Positions 1 to 9,272 of a stretch of DNA of 64,000 bases are shown in pieces; position 1 is the first letter of the stretch; every line of letters starts with the position of its first letter. Source of the DNA: an uncultured Paracoccaceae bacterium (GTDB taxonomy: Bacteria; Pseudomonadota; Alphaproteobacteria; Rhodobacterales; Rhodobacteraceae). The stretch spans positions 124,001 through 188,000 of the forward strand of contig CAKSTR010000005.1 in the NCBI GenBank assembly GCA_934500835.1. Direction: 5' to 3'. The notes beneath the pieces were generated by a model that saw only the letters and a list, made by a program, of their open reading frames with translations, had not been told where the DNA came from and did no database searches. The translations under genes were made by a program, and so were the position numbers.

Positions 1-672
1 CGGCAGCGGCCAGGCGGGGGTGTAGCTTTCCAGCCGTTCCACCGCGCGGGGCGAAAGGATCAGCATGCCATGCGCGCCTTCGCCGCCCAGAACCTTCTGC
101 CAGGAGAAGGTGACGACATCCAGCTTGTCGAACGGCAGATCCATGGCGAAAGCGGCCGAGGTGGCGTCGCAGATCGTCAGGCCGGCGCGGTTCGCGGGGA
201 TCGCGTTGCCATTGGGCAGGCGGCAGCCAGAGGTGGTGCCGTTCCAGGTAAAGACCACGTCCTTGTCGAAATCGACGGTGGCGAAATCAACGATCTGGCC
301 GTAAGGCGCCTTGCGGACGGTGGCATCCAGTTTCAGCTGCTTGACCACATCGGTGACCCAGCCTTCGCCGAAGCTCTCCCAGGCCAGCATTTCGACCGGG
401 CGGGCGCCCAGCAGGTTCCACATCGCCATCTCAACGGCGCCGGTGTCCGAGGCAGGGACGATACCGATCCGGTAATCGGCAGGCACGCCCAGAATTTCAC
501 GGGTGAGGTCGATCGCCTCTTTCAGCCTGGCCTTGCCAACAGCAGCCCGGTGGCTGCGGCCCAAAGGCGCGTCAGCCAACATATCCAGCGAAAAATTGGG
601 GATCTTTGCGCAGGGGCCCGAGGAAAAACGCGGGTTTGCCGGCAGCGCGGCCGGGGTCTTCAGGTCGGTCAT
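1..672 (-). CDS. serC: Phosphoserine aminotransferase SerC (3' end cut off by window edge)
   Basis: SerC transfers the amino group of glutamate to 3-phosphohydroxypyruvate to make phosphoserine, using PLP in the cytoplasm. The reverse-strand reading frame from the ATG at 672 stays open for 224 codons to the window edge. It begins [20 protein letters not shown] and holds the aminotransferase features: FTWNGTTSG near residue 141, a CDATSA strand near 168, and the PLP-lysine context [13 protein letters not shown] with K193. The family is about 380 residues long, so roughly 40 percent is missing. The divergent neighbour is serB, the last enzyme of the same serine pathway. A structured leader lies just upstream of the start (separate entry). 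The length and sequence fit the alphaproteobacterial SerC subgroup. Confidence 0.93.
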   Translation of the reverse strand, partial: MTDLKTPAALPANPRFSSGPCAKIPNFSLDMLADAPLGRSHRAAVGKARLKEAIDLTREILGVPADYRIGIVPASDTGAVEMAMWNLLGARPVEMLAWESFGEGWVTDVVKQLKLDATVRKAPYGQIVDFATVDFDKDVVFTWNGTTSGCRLPNGNAIPANRAGLTICDATSAAFAMDLPFDKLDVVTFSWQKVLGGEGAHGMLILSPRAVERLESYTPAWPLP

Positions 673-765
673 GGTAGCCTTCCAGCTAAAAGCCCTTCGT
701 TGGGGAAGGGTGTCCCACGCATGGGCTTAATGGCCGTCCCGCTCTGGCACAAGCGGGAAAATCGC
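673..765 (-). promoter_or_regulatory. Structured 5' leader of serC, candidate serC RNA motif
   Basis: Read on the minus strand, this leader holds a hairpin with stems 752-757/738-743, a small hairpin at 714-725, and a third hairpin with stems 705-710/693-698 followed by a short run of four U. The bases at 723-728 can instead pair with 690-695, so two mutually exclusive folds exist, as in an attenuator. A conserved RNA of unknown mechanism upstream of serC in Alphaproteobacteria has been described (the serC motif). Assignment to that family is from position and general architecture, not from a covariance search. Confidence 0.5.
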
Positions 766-854
766 GGTAATGCGGCGCATCCGCGCGCAAAAGCGACAGG
801 CTGGCGGCGGGCGCGTTCACTATCGGAAACCTTTGATCGAAAGCCCGCCGGCCC

Positions 855-1730
855 ATGTTCACCGCGACCCTGCTGACCGATCCCGAAACTCCGGTGCTGG
901 ACCGCGCCACGGTGGAATCCCTGCGCAATGCCTGGGGCGGGGGGGATGCGCGCTGGCTGAATCCCGGCGTGGCGGCCGAGTTCGCAATCGCCGCCGTGCC
1001 GGAAAACCGTTGGGAGGCGTGGCAGGGCCTGCAATCCCTGCGGGTCGATCTGGTCGTGCAGCCCACGGCGGGCCGCAGGAAACGTCTGCTGATAGCGGAT
1101 ATGGATTCGACGATGATCCGGCAGGAATGCATCGACGAGTTGGCCGACGAGGCCGGGGTCGGCGCCCATGTCGCGGGGATCACCGCGCGGGCAATGAATG
1201 GCGAGCTGGATTTCGAAGCCGCCCTGCGAGAGCGGGTCTCCCTGCTGAAAGGCCTGCCCGAAAGCACCATCGCCACGGTCCTGCGCGACCGGATCACCCT
1301 GATGCCCGGCGGCCCGGTGCTGCTGGCGACGATGAAGGTGCATGGCGCCTATGCCGCACTGGTGTCCGGCGGGTTCACCGCTTTCACCGCGGCCATCGCG
1401 GCGCAGCTGGGGTTTGACGAGAACCGGGCCAACACGCTTCTGGCCGAAGGGGGCGCACTGACCGGAGAGGTGGCGGACCCGATCCTTGGCAAAGAGGCCA
1501 AGCTGCAGGCGCTGAACGAGATCACCGCCCGGCTGGGCATCAGCCCCGCCGAGGCGATTGCGGTGGGCGACGGCGCCAATGACCTGCCGATGCTGCTGGC
1601 CGCGGGCACCGGCGTTGCGCTGCATGCCAAACCGAAGGTGCAGGCGGAATGCGATGTGCGGGTGAACCACGGCGATCTGACCGCGCTTCTGTATCTGCAG
1701 GGCTACGCGATCGGGGAGTTCGCCAGATGA
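855..1730 (+). CDS. serB: Phosphoserine phosphatase SerB
   Basis: Cytoplasmic HAD-superfamily enzyme that hydrolyses phosphoserine to serine, the last step of serine synthesis. The 291-residue protein has an N-terminal ACT-like region (about 1-75) and then the HAD core. HAD motif I is IADMDSTM, with nucleophile D82 and D84. ECIDELADEAG follows as in SerB proteins, then SGGFTAF around residue 173, and the motif IV region VGDGANDLPML near 237. Length is normal for the family. It diverges from serC, placing two serine-pathway genes back to back, and overlaps the downstream acetyltransferase start by four bases. Confidence 0.95.
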   Translation: MFTATLLTDPETPVLDRATVESLRNAWGGGDARWLNPGVAAEFAIAAVPENRWEAWQGLQSLRVDLVVQPTAGRRKRLLIADMDSTMIRQECIDELADEAGVGAHVAGITARAMNGELDFEAALRERVSLLKGLPESTIATVLRDRITLMPGGPVLLATMKVHGAYAALVSGGFTAFTAAIAAQLGFDENRANTLLAEGGALTGEVADPILGKEAKLQALNEITARLGISPAEAIAVGDGANDLPMLLAAGTGVALHAKPKVQAECDVRVNHGDLTALLYLQGYAIGEFAR

Positions 1731-2215
1731 TCATCCGTCCAGCCACTCCGTCCGATGCTGCGGCAATGACGGCGCTGCAGAATGCGATCATCGCCATCGG
1801 CGGAACCACGGCCCATCAGCACCCGAAGTCGGCCGCGAAGGTGCAGGCGGACTACATCGACGGCCCGGCCGTGGTCAGCTGCGTGGTGGCCGAGACAGAA
1901 GGCCGCATCATCGGCTTTCAATCCGTAGGACTCTCGGCCGCTCTGCCCGATGGATGGGGCGACATCGGCACCTTTGTCGCCCCGGGCCTGCAGGCCAAGG
2001 GTATCGGCGGCGCCCTTTTTGCCGCCAGCGCGGCTGCCGCCCGCACGGCGGGGCTGAAGGTGCTGAACGCCACCATCCGCGCCGACAATGCGCCGGGTCT
2101 GGCCTACTACCGGCGCATCGGATTCGCGGACTATGCCCATGATCCGGATTGGGCGCTGGAGGACGGCCGCAAGGTCGGCCGCGTCTCGCGCAGGTTCGAT
2201 CTGCAGCCGGAATAA
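1727..2215 (+). CDS. GNAT-family N-acetyltransferase
   Basis: A 162-residue acetyl-CoA-dependent acyltransferase of unknown substrate. The start chosen is the ATG at 1727, which overlaps the serB stop as ATGA and gives the typical GNAT opening MIIRPATPSDAAAM. The acetyl-CoA-binding motif A is visible as VAPGLQAKGIGGALF (about residues 85-99), followed by NATIRADNAPGLAYYRRIGF, the usual C-terminal beta strand and helix. Translational coupling to serB suggests co-expression, but not a shared pathway. Confidence 0.85.
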   Translation: MIIRPATPSDAAAMTALQNAIIAIGGTTAHQHPKSAAKVQADYIDGPAVVSCVVAETEGRIIGFQSVGLSAALPDGWGDIGTFVAPGLQAKGIGGALFAASAAAARTAGLKVLNATIRADNAPGLAYYRRIGFADYAHDPDWALEDGRKVGRVSRRFDLQPE

Positions 2216-2365
2216 GGCACCGCCGCTGGAAGCCCTTCGGCATGTCAGGTGGGGGGCGTCCGGTCTCGGCCGATGACGGGCGCCGCCCCGCAGCCTCTCG
2301 GGATACTCATGATGAGACGGCGGGCAGCCCTTGTCGAAGACGGGCGGAAAGGCGACAAGCCTGAC

Positions 2366-3127
2366 ATGTTCGAAATCGCCACAAACCTTGCCTTGCTGCT
2401 GATCCTTGCCGCCGCGCTGGCCGGCTTCGTCGATGCCATTGCCGGCGGAGGCGGGCTGATCACCGTTCCGGCGCTGCTGCTGGCGGGGGCCAGCCCGGTG
2501 GAGGCGCTGGCCACCAACAAGCTTCAGGGCACCTTCGGCGCGGCCACCGCGTCGCTGGCCTATGCGCGCGCCGGGCATGTGCGGCTGCGGGATCAGGCCG
2601 GGATGGCTGTCATCTCGGGTCTTGGGGGGGCGGCCGGGGCGATGGCGGCGCATCTGATTCCGGCCGAAGTGTTGCGGCTGGTCATGCCGGTCATCCTGAT
2701 CGGCGTTGCCGCCTTCTTTGCCTTCCGCAAGGGCCTGACCGATGCCGACCGGGTCGAGCGGATGCGGCCTGCGGTTTTCACCTTCACCGCCGTGCCGCTG
2801 ATCGCGGGCTATGATGGGCTTTTCGGGCCGGGCACGGGCAGCTTCTTCATGATCGCCTTCGTCGCACTGGCCGGGTTCGGCGTCCTGAAGGCCACCGCGC
2901 ATACCAAGCTTCTGAACTTTGCCTCCAACCTGGGGTCTCTGCTGGTCTTTGCCTTTTCCGGTGCGACCTGGTGGATGACCGGCTTTGCCATGGCGGTGGG
3001 CCAGGTCGCCGGCGCCGCCATCGGCGCGCGCGTGGCGATGCGGGTCGGTGCACGGGTGATCCGGCCCTTGCTGGTGGTCACGTCAACCGCGATGGCGTTG
3101 CGGCTGATCTGGCAGGCGCTGGCCTAG
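2366..3127 (+). CDS. TauE/SafE-family sulfite/anion exporter-like membrane protein
   Basis: A 253-residue inner-membrane protein with about eight hydrophobic segments. The family signature GFVDAIAGGGGLITVPALLLAG lies at the N-terminus, and the second-half repeat GYDGLFGPGTGSFFMIAFV is near residue 148. Family members export sulfite, sulfoacetate or other small organic anions, but the substrate here is unknown. The start at 2366 (MFEIATNLALLL) was chosen because the in-frame extension upstream is arginine-rich and non-membrane. It overlaps zapE by four bases at the convergent 3' ends. Confidence 0.88.
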   Translation: MFEIATNLALLLILAAALAGFVDAIAGGGGLITVPALLLAGASPVEALATNKLQGTFGAATASLAYARAGHVRLRDQAGMAVISGLGGAAGAMAAHLIPAEVLRLVMPVILIGVAAFFAFRKGLTDADRVERMRPAVFTFTAVPLIAGYDGLFGPGTGSFFMIAFVALAGFGVLKATAHTKLLNFASNLGSLLVFAFSGATWWMTGFAMAVGQVAGAAIGARVAMRVGARVIRPLLVVTSTAMALRLIWQALA

Positions 3128-4215
3128 CCCGCGCGGTCCGTCCCCCAGCCGGCATCCTGCATCTCGCGCAGCCGGCTGGCGGTGCGCTCGAATTCAAACG
3201 ACCCGGTGCCTTCCAGATACAGCCGTTCCGGGGCATCGGCAGCCGAACAGACCAGCCGCACCTTCGCCTCGTAAAGCGCATCGATCAGGGTCACGAAGCG
3301 TTTGGCCTCGTTGTAATTGGCCGCGGACAGTTGGGGGACGTCCTCAAGGATCAGCACGCGGCAGGCGTCTGCGATGGCGATGTAGTCGCCGGGGCCCAGC
3401 GGGCGAGAGCAAAGCTCCCAGAACGACGCCCGGCCGACACCATTGGCAAAGCACGGTATTTCGACCGTGCGGCCGTTGACGGGCAGAAGAAGGGGCTGGC
3501 CCGCCGACCCTCCGGTCAGATCGTTCCAGATGGCGTTGATCGCGCCACGTGCGGTGCCAGCGGGGTGAAAGTAGACCTGCGCACCCTGCAGGCGGTGCTG
3601 GCGGTAGTCGGTCGGGCTTTTCAGCTCGATCACCTGCAGGCGTTCGTTCAGCATGGCGATGAAGGGCAGGAACAGCGCCCGGTTCAGCCCGTTCAGGTAC
3701 AGATCCTCCGGCGGGCGGTTCGAGGTGGTGACGATCGCCACACCGGCGGCGAACAGCTTTTCGAACAGACGCCCGACGATCATCGCATCGGTGATGTCGG
3801 TGATCTGCATCTCGTCGAAGGCCAGAAGTCGGATGTCACGCGTCAGCCGCTCGGCCACCGGGGCAAGGGCATCCTCGACCCCCTGCTTGCGGGCTTCGTG
3901 CATGCCATGATGCACCTCCTGCATGAAGGCGTGGAAATGCACCCGGCGCTTCTGCTGGATGGCCGTCGCCTCGGTGAACAGATCCATCAGCATCGACTTG
4001 CCGCGCCCGACCCCGCCCCAGAGGTACAGCCCCGGCGGCGGCACCGGAGGCCGGGCGAAAAGGCCGGCGAAAAGGCCGACCTTGCGCGTCACATTGGTCT
4101 CAAGCCAAAGCCGCAGGGCTTCCAGCTGCGGCAGGACCGCTTCCTGTGCCGCGTCCGGGCGCAGACCGCCTTCGGCCACCCGGGCCTCATATATCTCACT
4201 CAATGTCTTTCGCAT
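3124..4215 (-). CDS. zapE: Cell division protein ZapE (AFG1-like ATPase)
   Basis: A 363-residue P-loop ATPase. In gamma-proteobacteria ZapE associates with the Z ring. It starts MRKTLSEIYEARVAEGG, the usual opening. It has a Walker A segment GGVGRGKSMLMD near residue 78, the histidine-rich RRVHFHAFMQEVHHGMH, and the Walker B LLAFDEMQITD followed by TTSNRPPEDLY. Length matches the family. An upstream in-frame extension (to 4386) is not family-like and was left out. The 217 bases between this gene and the chemoreceptor show no further gene. Confidence 0.92.
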   Translation of the reverse strand: MRKTLSEIYEARVAEGGLRPDAAQEAVLPQLEALRLWLETNVTRKVGLFAGLFARPPVPPPGLYLWGGVGRGKSMLMDLFTEATAIQQKRRVHFHAFMQEVHHGMHEARKQGVEDALAPVAERLTRDIRLLAFDEMQITDITDAMIVGRLFEKLFAAGVAIVTTSNRPPEDLYLNGLNRALFLPFIAMLNERLQVIELKSPTDYRQHRLQGAQVYFHPAGTARGAINAIWNDLTGGSAGQPLLLPVNGRTVEIPCFANGVGRASFWELCSRPLGPGDYIAIADACRVLILEDVPQLSAANYNEAKRFVTLIDALYEAKVRLVCSAADAPERLYLEGTGSFEFERTASRLREMQDAGWGTDRAG

Positions 4216-4432
4216 ACCACCGCATACTGCGGCGGAAGCCGCAGCGAAAGCCCAAGGCTGGGGACAGGGATCGGCACGGTCTGCAAACATGCTCCTGCGA
4301 TGATGCAAGCCAGCAAAGCACGAAGCGCAAGCGCGCTGAAAGAGAAAAGGCGCCATGCGGATGGCGGATAACGAATTCTCAAGCAATCGGGCGCAGCCTG
4401 CCGCGATGTAGACATCATAACCCGAGGGCCCG

Positions 4433-6316
4433 ATGCAATCTGTGCTTCGCCTTAGTCTTGCCGCCAGGCTTTCGCTGATCAGCCTGCTTGTCTTCGTCGC
4501 CGTCTGTGGTGTCGGGCTTTACATGTCAGGCCGCGCCTTGCACGAAACGATGCTGTCGCAAAAGCAAGCTTCCATACTGACGGCGGGCCGGGTTTCGGCC
4601 ACGACCACCGCGCTGACCTATCCGGCATTCCGATTCGTGCTGGATTCCGGGGGGAATGTGGTGAATGCCACCTGGGATACCATTCCCGATTTCAACGATC
4701 ATTCGATGGCTGACCAGGTAACGGCGCAAAGTGGCGCCCTCTTTGCGGTGCTGCGCTGGGATGCGGCGCGCGGGGATTTCTTCCGGGTCACCACCAGTCT
4801 CTACGATGACGCGGGCAAACGCATGACCGGCACGCCGCTTGGCCCCGACCATCCTGCGCGCGAGGCGATTCTCGCCGGAGAGCCCTATGTCGGGCAGGCC
4901 GCGCTTTACGGCAAGCTTTACGACGTAAATCTGCGGCCCATCAAGGACAGCGCCGGTGCGGTGGTTGGCATCCTGAGCAACTTCGTACCGGAAGATGCCT
5001 TTGCAGATCTGGTCAAGGGGCAGCGGACGATCGCGATCACGCTCATTTCGGCCTCGGCCATCGGCATCGCACTCCTGGCTTTCATCAATCGTCTGATGCT
5101 GCGCCCCCTGGGCGGGCTGCAAAAGGCGATGGACCGGATCCGGGCCGGCCAACTGGAGGGCGATCTTCCCGGAGCAGGCCGCTCGGACGAGATCGGCGGT
5201 TTCGCGCGCGGGATCGATGCCTGGCGCACGTCGATCATAGAGACGCAGGCACTCGCCGAACACGAAAGGCTGTTCGAGGCCGAACAGGGGCGTGTCGTGG
5301 CCGAACTTTCATCAGGGCTGGAGCGGCTGGCGGCGCTGGACCTGACGGTGATGATCGACAGCCCATCGGGCAATCCCTTCCCCGACCGCTATCAGGAATT
5401 GCGCGAGAATTTCAACGCGGTGGTGAAAACACTCGGTGATACCATCGAAATGATCCGCCGCACGGCGCAATCCATCGACAGCGGCGCGACCGAATTCAAC
5501 ACCATCGCGCAGGACATGTCGAACCGCACCGAGACGCAGGCCGCCACGCTGGAAGAGACGGCCGCCGCCCTGGACGAAATGACCGCCTTGGTCCAGTCGA
5601 CCGCCACCAATGCCGCAGATGCAGATCGTGCGATGACGGAAAGCGGCCGGCAGGCGCAGGAGGGCGGACAGGTGGTCCGGCGCGCCATCTCGGCCATGGA
5701 AGCGATCGAGCAATCCTCGCGCCAGATCACCCGGATCACCGATGTGATCGACGACATTGCGTTTCAGACCAACCTCCTTGCGCTGAATGCGGGGGTCGAG
5801 GCGGCGCGGGCGGGCGATGCGGGCAAAGGGTTTGCCGTGGTTGCATCCGAGGTGCGGTCGCTTGCGCAGAGGGCATCGGAATCCGCCAAGGAAATCAAGC
5901 GGCTGATCAGCCAGTCGACCGAACAGGTGGAGAATGGCTCATCGCTGGTTCATGACACGGGACAGGCGCTGGATGACATGATCGCGCGGATCGGCAATGT
6001 CACGACCCTGATTGCCGACATCGCCCATTCGGCACGCGAACAATCGCTTGGTCTCAGCGAGATCAACACTGGCGTGAAACAGTTGGACGAGGTGACACAA
6101 CGCAACGCGGCTGTGGTGGTGCAGTCCACGACCTCGGCCGAATCCCTTCACAACGATGCCTTGCGCCTGACCGAATGCCTGAACCGGTTCCACCTTGTGC
6201 CGGGTCAGGTGGTGCATCTGGTGTCTGCGGCACCGGTCGCCGTCGCGCCCCCCGAGATGCCTCACTTGCAGCGGACCGGCACAGATGGCGCGCTGGCACA
6301 GTGGGAGGATTTCTGA
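4433..6316 (+). CDS. Methyl-accepting chemotaxis protein with Cache-type sensor and CheR-tether C-terminus
   Basis: A 627-residue transmembrane chemoreceptor. A first membrane helix (about residues 10-32) is followed by a periplasmic Cache-like sensor of about 165 residues, a second helix (about 200-220) and a HAMP region ending near 265. A long cytoplasmic methylation and signalling domain follows. Its hairpin tip is visible in [21 protein letters not shown] near residue 440, and methylation-helix features lie on either side. The last five residues, QWEDF, fit the xWxxF tether that binds CheR/CheB in high-abundance receptors. No che genes lie nearby, so it is an orphan receptor. The ligand is unknown. 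Confidence 0.93.
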   Translation: MQSVLRLSLAARLSLISLLVFVAVCGVGLYMSGRALHETMLSQKQASILTAGRVSATTTALTYPAFRFVLDSGGNVVNATWDTIPDFNDHSMADQVTAQSGALFAVLRWDAARGDFFRVTTSLYDDAGKRMTGTPLGPDHPAREAILAGEPYVGQAALYGKLYDVNLRPIKDSAGAVVGILSNFVPEDAFADLVKGQRTIAITLISASAIGIALLAFINRLMLRPLGGLQKAMDRIRAGQLEGDLPGAGRSDEIGGFARGIDAWRTSIIETQALAEHERLFEAEQGRVVAELSSGLERLAALDLTVMIDSPSGNPFPDRYQELRENFNAVVKTLGDTIEMIRRTAQSIDSGATEFNTIAQDMSNRTETQAATLEETAAALDEMTALVQSTATNAADADRAMTESGRQAQEGGQVVRRAISAMEAIEQSSRQITRITDVIDDIAFQTNLLALNAGVEAARAGDAGKGFAVVASEVRSLAQRASESAKEIKRLISQSTEQVENGSSLVHDTGQALDDMIARIGNVTTLIADIAHSAREQSLGLSEINTGVKQLDEVTQRNAAVVVQSTTSAESLHNDALRLTECLNRFHLVPGQVVHLVSAAPVAVAPPEMPHLQRTGTDGALAQWEDF

Positions 6317-6448
6317 TCCGTTTGGGTCGTGCGTTCTGAGGCGGTAGCCAAAACGGAGGCCGCCCCAGGTTCGTTCCTGCCGACGGGAAACTTTTCAAGC
6401 TTGAAGTTTCACGCTTGCAATGCGTCCTTCCGGCGGCAAGATGGCGGC

Positions 6449-7207
6449 ATGGAACATCTTCTTGTCAAAGCCAATGACGGCTGGACGCAACTGGTGCTGA
6501 ACCGGCCCGAGGCAAAGAACGCCCTGAACACCGCCATTCTGGGCCGTCTGGCGGAGGCGCTGCAACAGTTGGCAACGGATCCCCGATGCCGCGCCGTGCT
6601 GATTTGCGGTGCCGACGGCAACTTTGCCGCCGGGGCTGATATCGGTGAGATCGAGCACAAGACCAGTGCAGAAGGCGCCGTTGACCCGCGCAAGGGGCAC
6701 TGGGCGTCGATCCGGGCGTTTCCAAAGCCTCTGATCGCGGCGGTCGACGGTTTCGCGCTTGGCGGCGGGTTGGAGCTTGCCCTGATGGCGGATCTGCTGA
6801 TCGCAGGCCCGACCGCACGACTTGGCCTGCCGGAAAGCAATCTTGGGCTCATCCCGGGTGCGGGTGGCGGGCAGCGGCTGATGGCCCGTGTCGGCCCGGC
6901 CCGTGCGGCCCGGATGGTGCTGACCGGCGAAATCATCGATGCGCCGACGGCCTTTGCCTGGGGGCTTGCCAGCCATTTGTCCGAGGCGTCGGCGGTCGAA
7001 GAAGCTACGGCGCTGACGGCGAAACTGGCCTTGCGGGCACCGCTGGCACTGGCCGCAGCCAAACGTGCCCTGGTCGAAGGGGCAGAAGACGCGCTGGCAC
7101 TGGACACGGAACGCGCGGGATTCGAGGCATTGCTGGACAGCGCCGACAAGGCCGAAGGCATCCGCGCCTTCCGCGAAAAGCGTCGCCCGGTCTATCAGGG
7201 CAAGTGA
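6449..7207 (+). CDS. Enoyl-CoA hydratase/isomerase family protein
   Basis: A 252-residue crotonase-fold protein, probably hydrating a trans-2-enoyl-CoA in beta-oxidation or aromatic catabolism. The start at 6449 gives MEHLLVKANDGWTQLVLNRPEAKNAL, the standard opening. The oxyanion-hole segment NFAAGADIGEI is present. Both glutamates used by hydratases are kept: E109 in GGGLEL and E129 in LGLPES, followed by NLGLIPGAGGGQRL. It stands alone, just before the AraC-regulated oxygenase region, so a link with that region is possible but unproven. Confidence 0.87.
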   Translation: MEHLLVKANDGWTQLVLNRPEAKNALNTAILGRLAEALQQLATDPRCRAVLICGADGNFAAGADIGEIEHKTSAEGAVDPRKGHWASIRAFPKPLIAAVDGFALGGGLELALMADLLIAGPTARLGLPESNLGLIPGAGGGQRLMARVGPARAARMVLTGEIIDAPTAFAWGLASHLSEASAVEEATALTAKLALRAPLALAAAKRALVEGAEDALALDTERAGFEALLDSADKAEGIRAFREKRRPVYQGK

Positions 7208-7342
7208 CCGGTCCTTTGTTGGCCCGGCGGCAGGCCAGATTCTGCTGACCCGCCCGATAGTCGTGACACGACCGCAATTCAGGTGTTCGCCCGAGCTGAC
7301 CGAACATGGGGTCGGGCTATGCCGCGCGGGCCCGGGCGAACG

Positions 7343-8317
7343 TCAGCCCCGGCCCGCCCGCAAGGTATCGCGCGGGCAAATGCCGTAGCGGGCGCGGTAA
7401 GCCTCGGAGAAGCGGCCGAAATGGCTGAAGCCCCAGCGAAGGGCGATTTCGGTCACGCTGCCGTGCCCCGAGAGCAGGTCATCATGCGCGCGTGCAAGGC
7501 GGCGGTCGCGCCAGAAGGCCAGCGGCGTCGTGCCGCGATGGTCGCGGAAGGCAAGCTGCAAGGCGCGCGGGCTGACGCCGGAAGCCGTGGCGATGTCCTC
7601 GATGGTCAGCGGCTGGTCCAGATGGGCCTCGACATAGCCTTCGGCCAGCCGCAGATGGCGCGGGCGCGGCGCGTCCCGGCGGCGCGAAAGCTGCGCGGCA
7701 TGGTCATGGGGGGCGGCCTCGAGCAGGCCCGAAAGGATGGTGCTTTCGGCCTGTCGCGCCATCAGCCCGCCGCCGATCGGCGGGGCGCCGGCGTCGGACT
7801 CCGCCACCATCCACAGCACCAGCCGCCGTAGCGCGGCGCCGGCGCCGGTGGTCAGGTCCAGCGGACCGGCGAAGGTCAGCGGGCGGTCGGACGGGCCACC
7901 CAACTGGGCCGCCAGATGGTCCTGCATGGCGCGGCGCGAGATCTGGATCAGCACCTGTTTCGTGCCCTGCTCCCACACCATGTCGGTTGGCAGATGGGGG
8001 TTCAGCACCGCGGCGCGGCTTGGGTCCGACAGGTACAGGCTGCGGCCGTTGCGAATCTCGGCCCCGCCGGAAAGCGGGATCTGCACCAGGTAGAAATGGC
8101 CAAGCTCTCCCGGCGCAATCCGGGTCCGGGCGCCGTATTCGATGTAGTTCAGCGACAGCCGGTCGCCCGGCAGATGGTGGTGGCAGGCGTCGAACCCGGG
8201 GGACAGCGCGTCCAGCCGATGGGGGCAGAAAATGCGGGCCACGCGGTCGCGCGCCTCGTCCAGGAGGTGGGTCTGGAACAGGACATGCGCCCCAAGGGGC
8301 CGGATCGCGCGCTCCAT
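7343..8317 (-). CDS. AraC-family transcriptional regulator
   Basis: A 324-residue DNA-binding regulator. The N-terminal half resembles the AraC-binding-like ligand domain found in XylS/FeaR-type activators, with a GHFYLVQIPLSGGAEI segment. The C-terminal 100 residues carry the double helix-turn-helix: IEDIATASGVSPRALQLAFRDH, then VTEIALRWGFSHFGRFSEAYRARYG. It is transcribed away from the SDR/monooxygenase/reductase operon across a 170-base divergent region with inverted repeats (separate entry), so it is the likely activator of that operon. A good Shine-Dalgarno (AGGGAGG) precedes the ATG at 8317. Confidence 0.92.
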   Translation of the reverse strand: MERAIRPLGAHVLFQTHLLDEARDRVARIFCPHRLDALSPGFDACHHHLPGDRLSLNYIEYGARTRIAPGELGHFYLVQIPLSGGAEIRNGRSLYLSDPSRAAVLNPHLPTDMVWEQGTKQVLIQISRRAMQDHLAAQLGGPSDRPLTFAGPLDLTTGAGAALRRLVLWMVAESDAGAPPIGGGLMARQAESTILSGLLEAAPHDHAAQLSRRRDAPRPRHLRLAEGYVEAHLDQPLTIEDIATASGVSPRALQLAFRDHRGTTPLAFWRDRRLARAHDDLLSGHGSVTEIALRWGFSHFGRFSEAYRARYGICPRDTLRAGRG

Positions 8318-8353
8318 CGAACCTCCCTGCCGGCGCTGGCTGCTGGCAGACTA

Positions 8354-8383
8354 GCACCGAACCGCGATCTGGTGCGGCCAGAT
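8354..8383. promoter_or_regulatory. Inverted repeats in the AraC/SDR divergent region, candidate operator
   Basis: Two overlapping inverted repeats lie 37-66 bases upstream of the araC-type start. ATCTGG (8367-8372) and CCAGAT (8378-8383) are separated by five bases. GCACC (8354-8358) and GGTGC (8371-8375) are separated by twelve. An AT-rich run follows immediately at about 8389-8401. The position between divergent regulator and operon suits a regulator site, but no binding data exist here. Confidence 0.4.
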
Positions 8384-8487
8384 GTCACGATTTTTTCGTT
8401 TTCCGGATAGTGGCTGCGGCCCGCGGATAGCCCCGCCTCCCCCATACGGCAGAGTTTCCTTTCAAATTCAGAACGACAGGAGAGGTC

Positions 8488-9261
8488 ATGCGCGGTTTGA
8501 CAGGCAAGGTGGCAATCGTGCCCGGCGGGTCGACGAAGATCGGCCAGGCGGTGGTGAAGGCGTTCCAGGCCGCCGGAGCCAGGGTGATGATTGCCGATAT
8601 CGACGAATCAGGGGCGGCGCTGGCCGGCGAAGGGGTGGCCTTCCTGCGCACCGACATCACAGATGACGCGCAGGTCGCGGCTTTGGTGGCCGAGACGAAG
8701 AAGGCGTTCGGGCGCATCGACTTTCTTGTCAATGTGGCCTGCACCTATCTGGACAACGGTGCCGAGACGACCCGGGCCGATTGGCTGCACGCGCTGGATG
8801 TGAACATCGTCGGCTCGGTCATGCTGATGCAGGCGGCGCGCGCGGAGTTGGCGAAGAACAAGGGCGCGATTGTGAACTTTGGTTCGATTTCGTCCCGCGT
8901 GGCGCAAACCGGCCGCTGGGTCTATCCGGTCAGCAAGGCCGCGATCCTGCAACTGACGCGCAATCAGGCGATGGATCTGGCGGGTGACGGCATCCGGGTG
9001 AACGCGGTGTCCCCCGGCTGGACCTGGTCCAACATCATGGATCAGCTGACCCAGGGCAATCGTGAGAAAACCGATCGCGTGGCAGCCCCGTTCCATCTGC
9101 TTGGCCGCGTGGGCGACCCCGAGGAGGTGGCCTCCACCGTCCTTTTCCTTTGCTCGGACGAGGCCAGCTTCATCACCGGCACCGATATCTGCGTGGACGG
9201 CGGCTATACCGCCATGGGCCCGGAACAGGCGGTTCCGGCGATCCCCAAACTGATGGAATGA
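8488..9261 (+). CDS. SDR-family oxidoreductase
   Basis: A 257-residue NAD(P)-dependent short-chain dehydrogenase, first gene of a three-gene oxygenase operon. The Rossmann motif is the variant [10 protein letters not shown] (residues 12-21) instead of TGxxxGIG. The usual NNAG is NVAC. The catalytic set is intact: the FGSISS serine region near 131-136, Y146 and K150 in YPVSK. The classical C-terminus [13 protein letters not shown] is present. It probably oxidises or reduces an alcohol/ketone produced or consumed by the adjacent monooxygenase. AGGAGA precedes the ATG at 8488. Substrate unknown. Confidence 0.88.
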   Translation: MRGLTGKVAIVPGGSTKIGQAVVKAFQAAGARVMIADIDESGAALAGEGVAFLRTDITDDAQVAALVAETKKAFGRIDFLVNVACTYLDNGAETTRADWLHALDVNIVGSVMLMQAARAELAKNKGAIVNFGSISSRVAQTGRWVYPVSKAAILQLTRNQAMDLAGDGIRVNAVSPGWTWSNIMDQLTQGNREKTDRVAAPFHLLGRVGDPEEVASTVLFLCSDEASFITGTDICVDGGYTAMGPEQAVPAIPKLME

Positions 9262-9272
9262 GGGAGAGGACA

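Noticed and set aside
4216..4386. N-terminal extension of ZapE
   Set aside because: The 57 added residues do not match the family, whose opening starts at the ATG at 4215.
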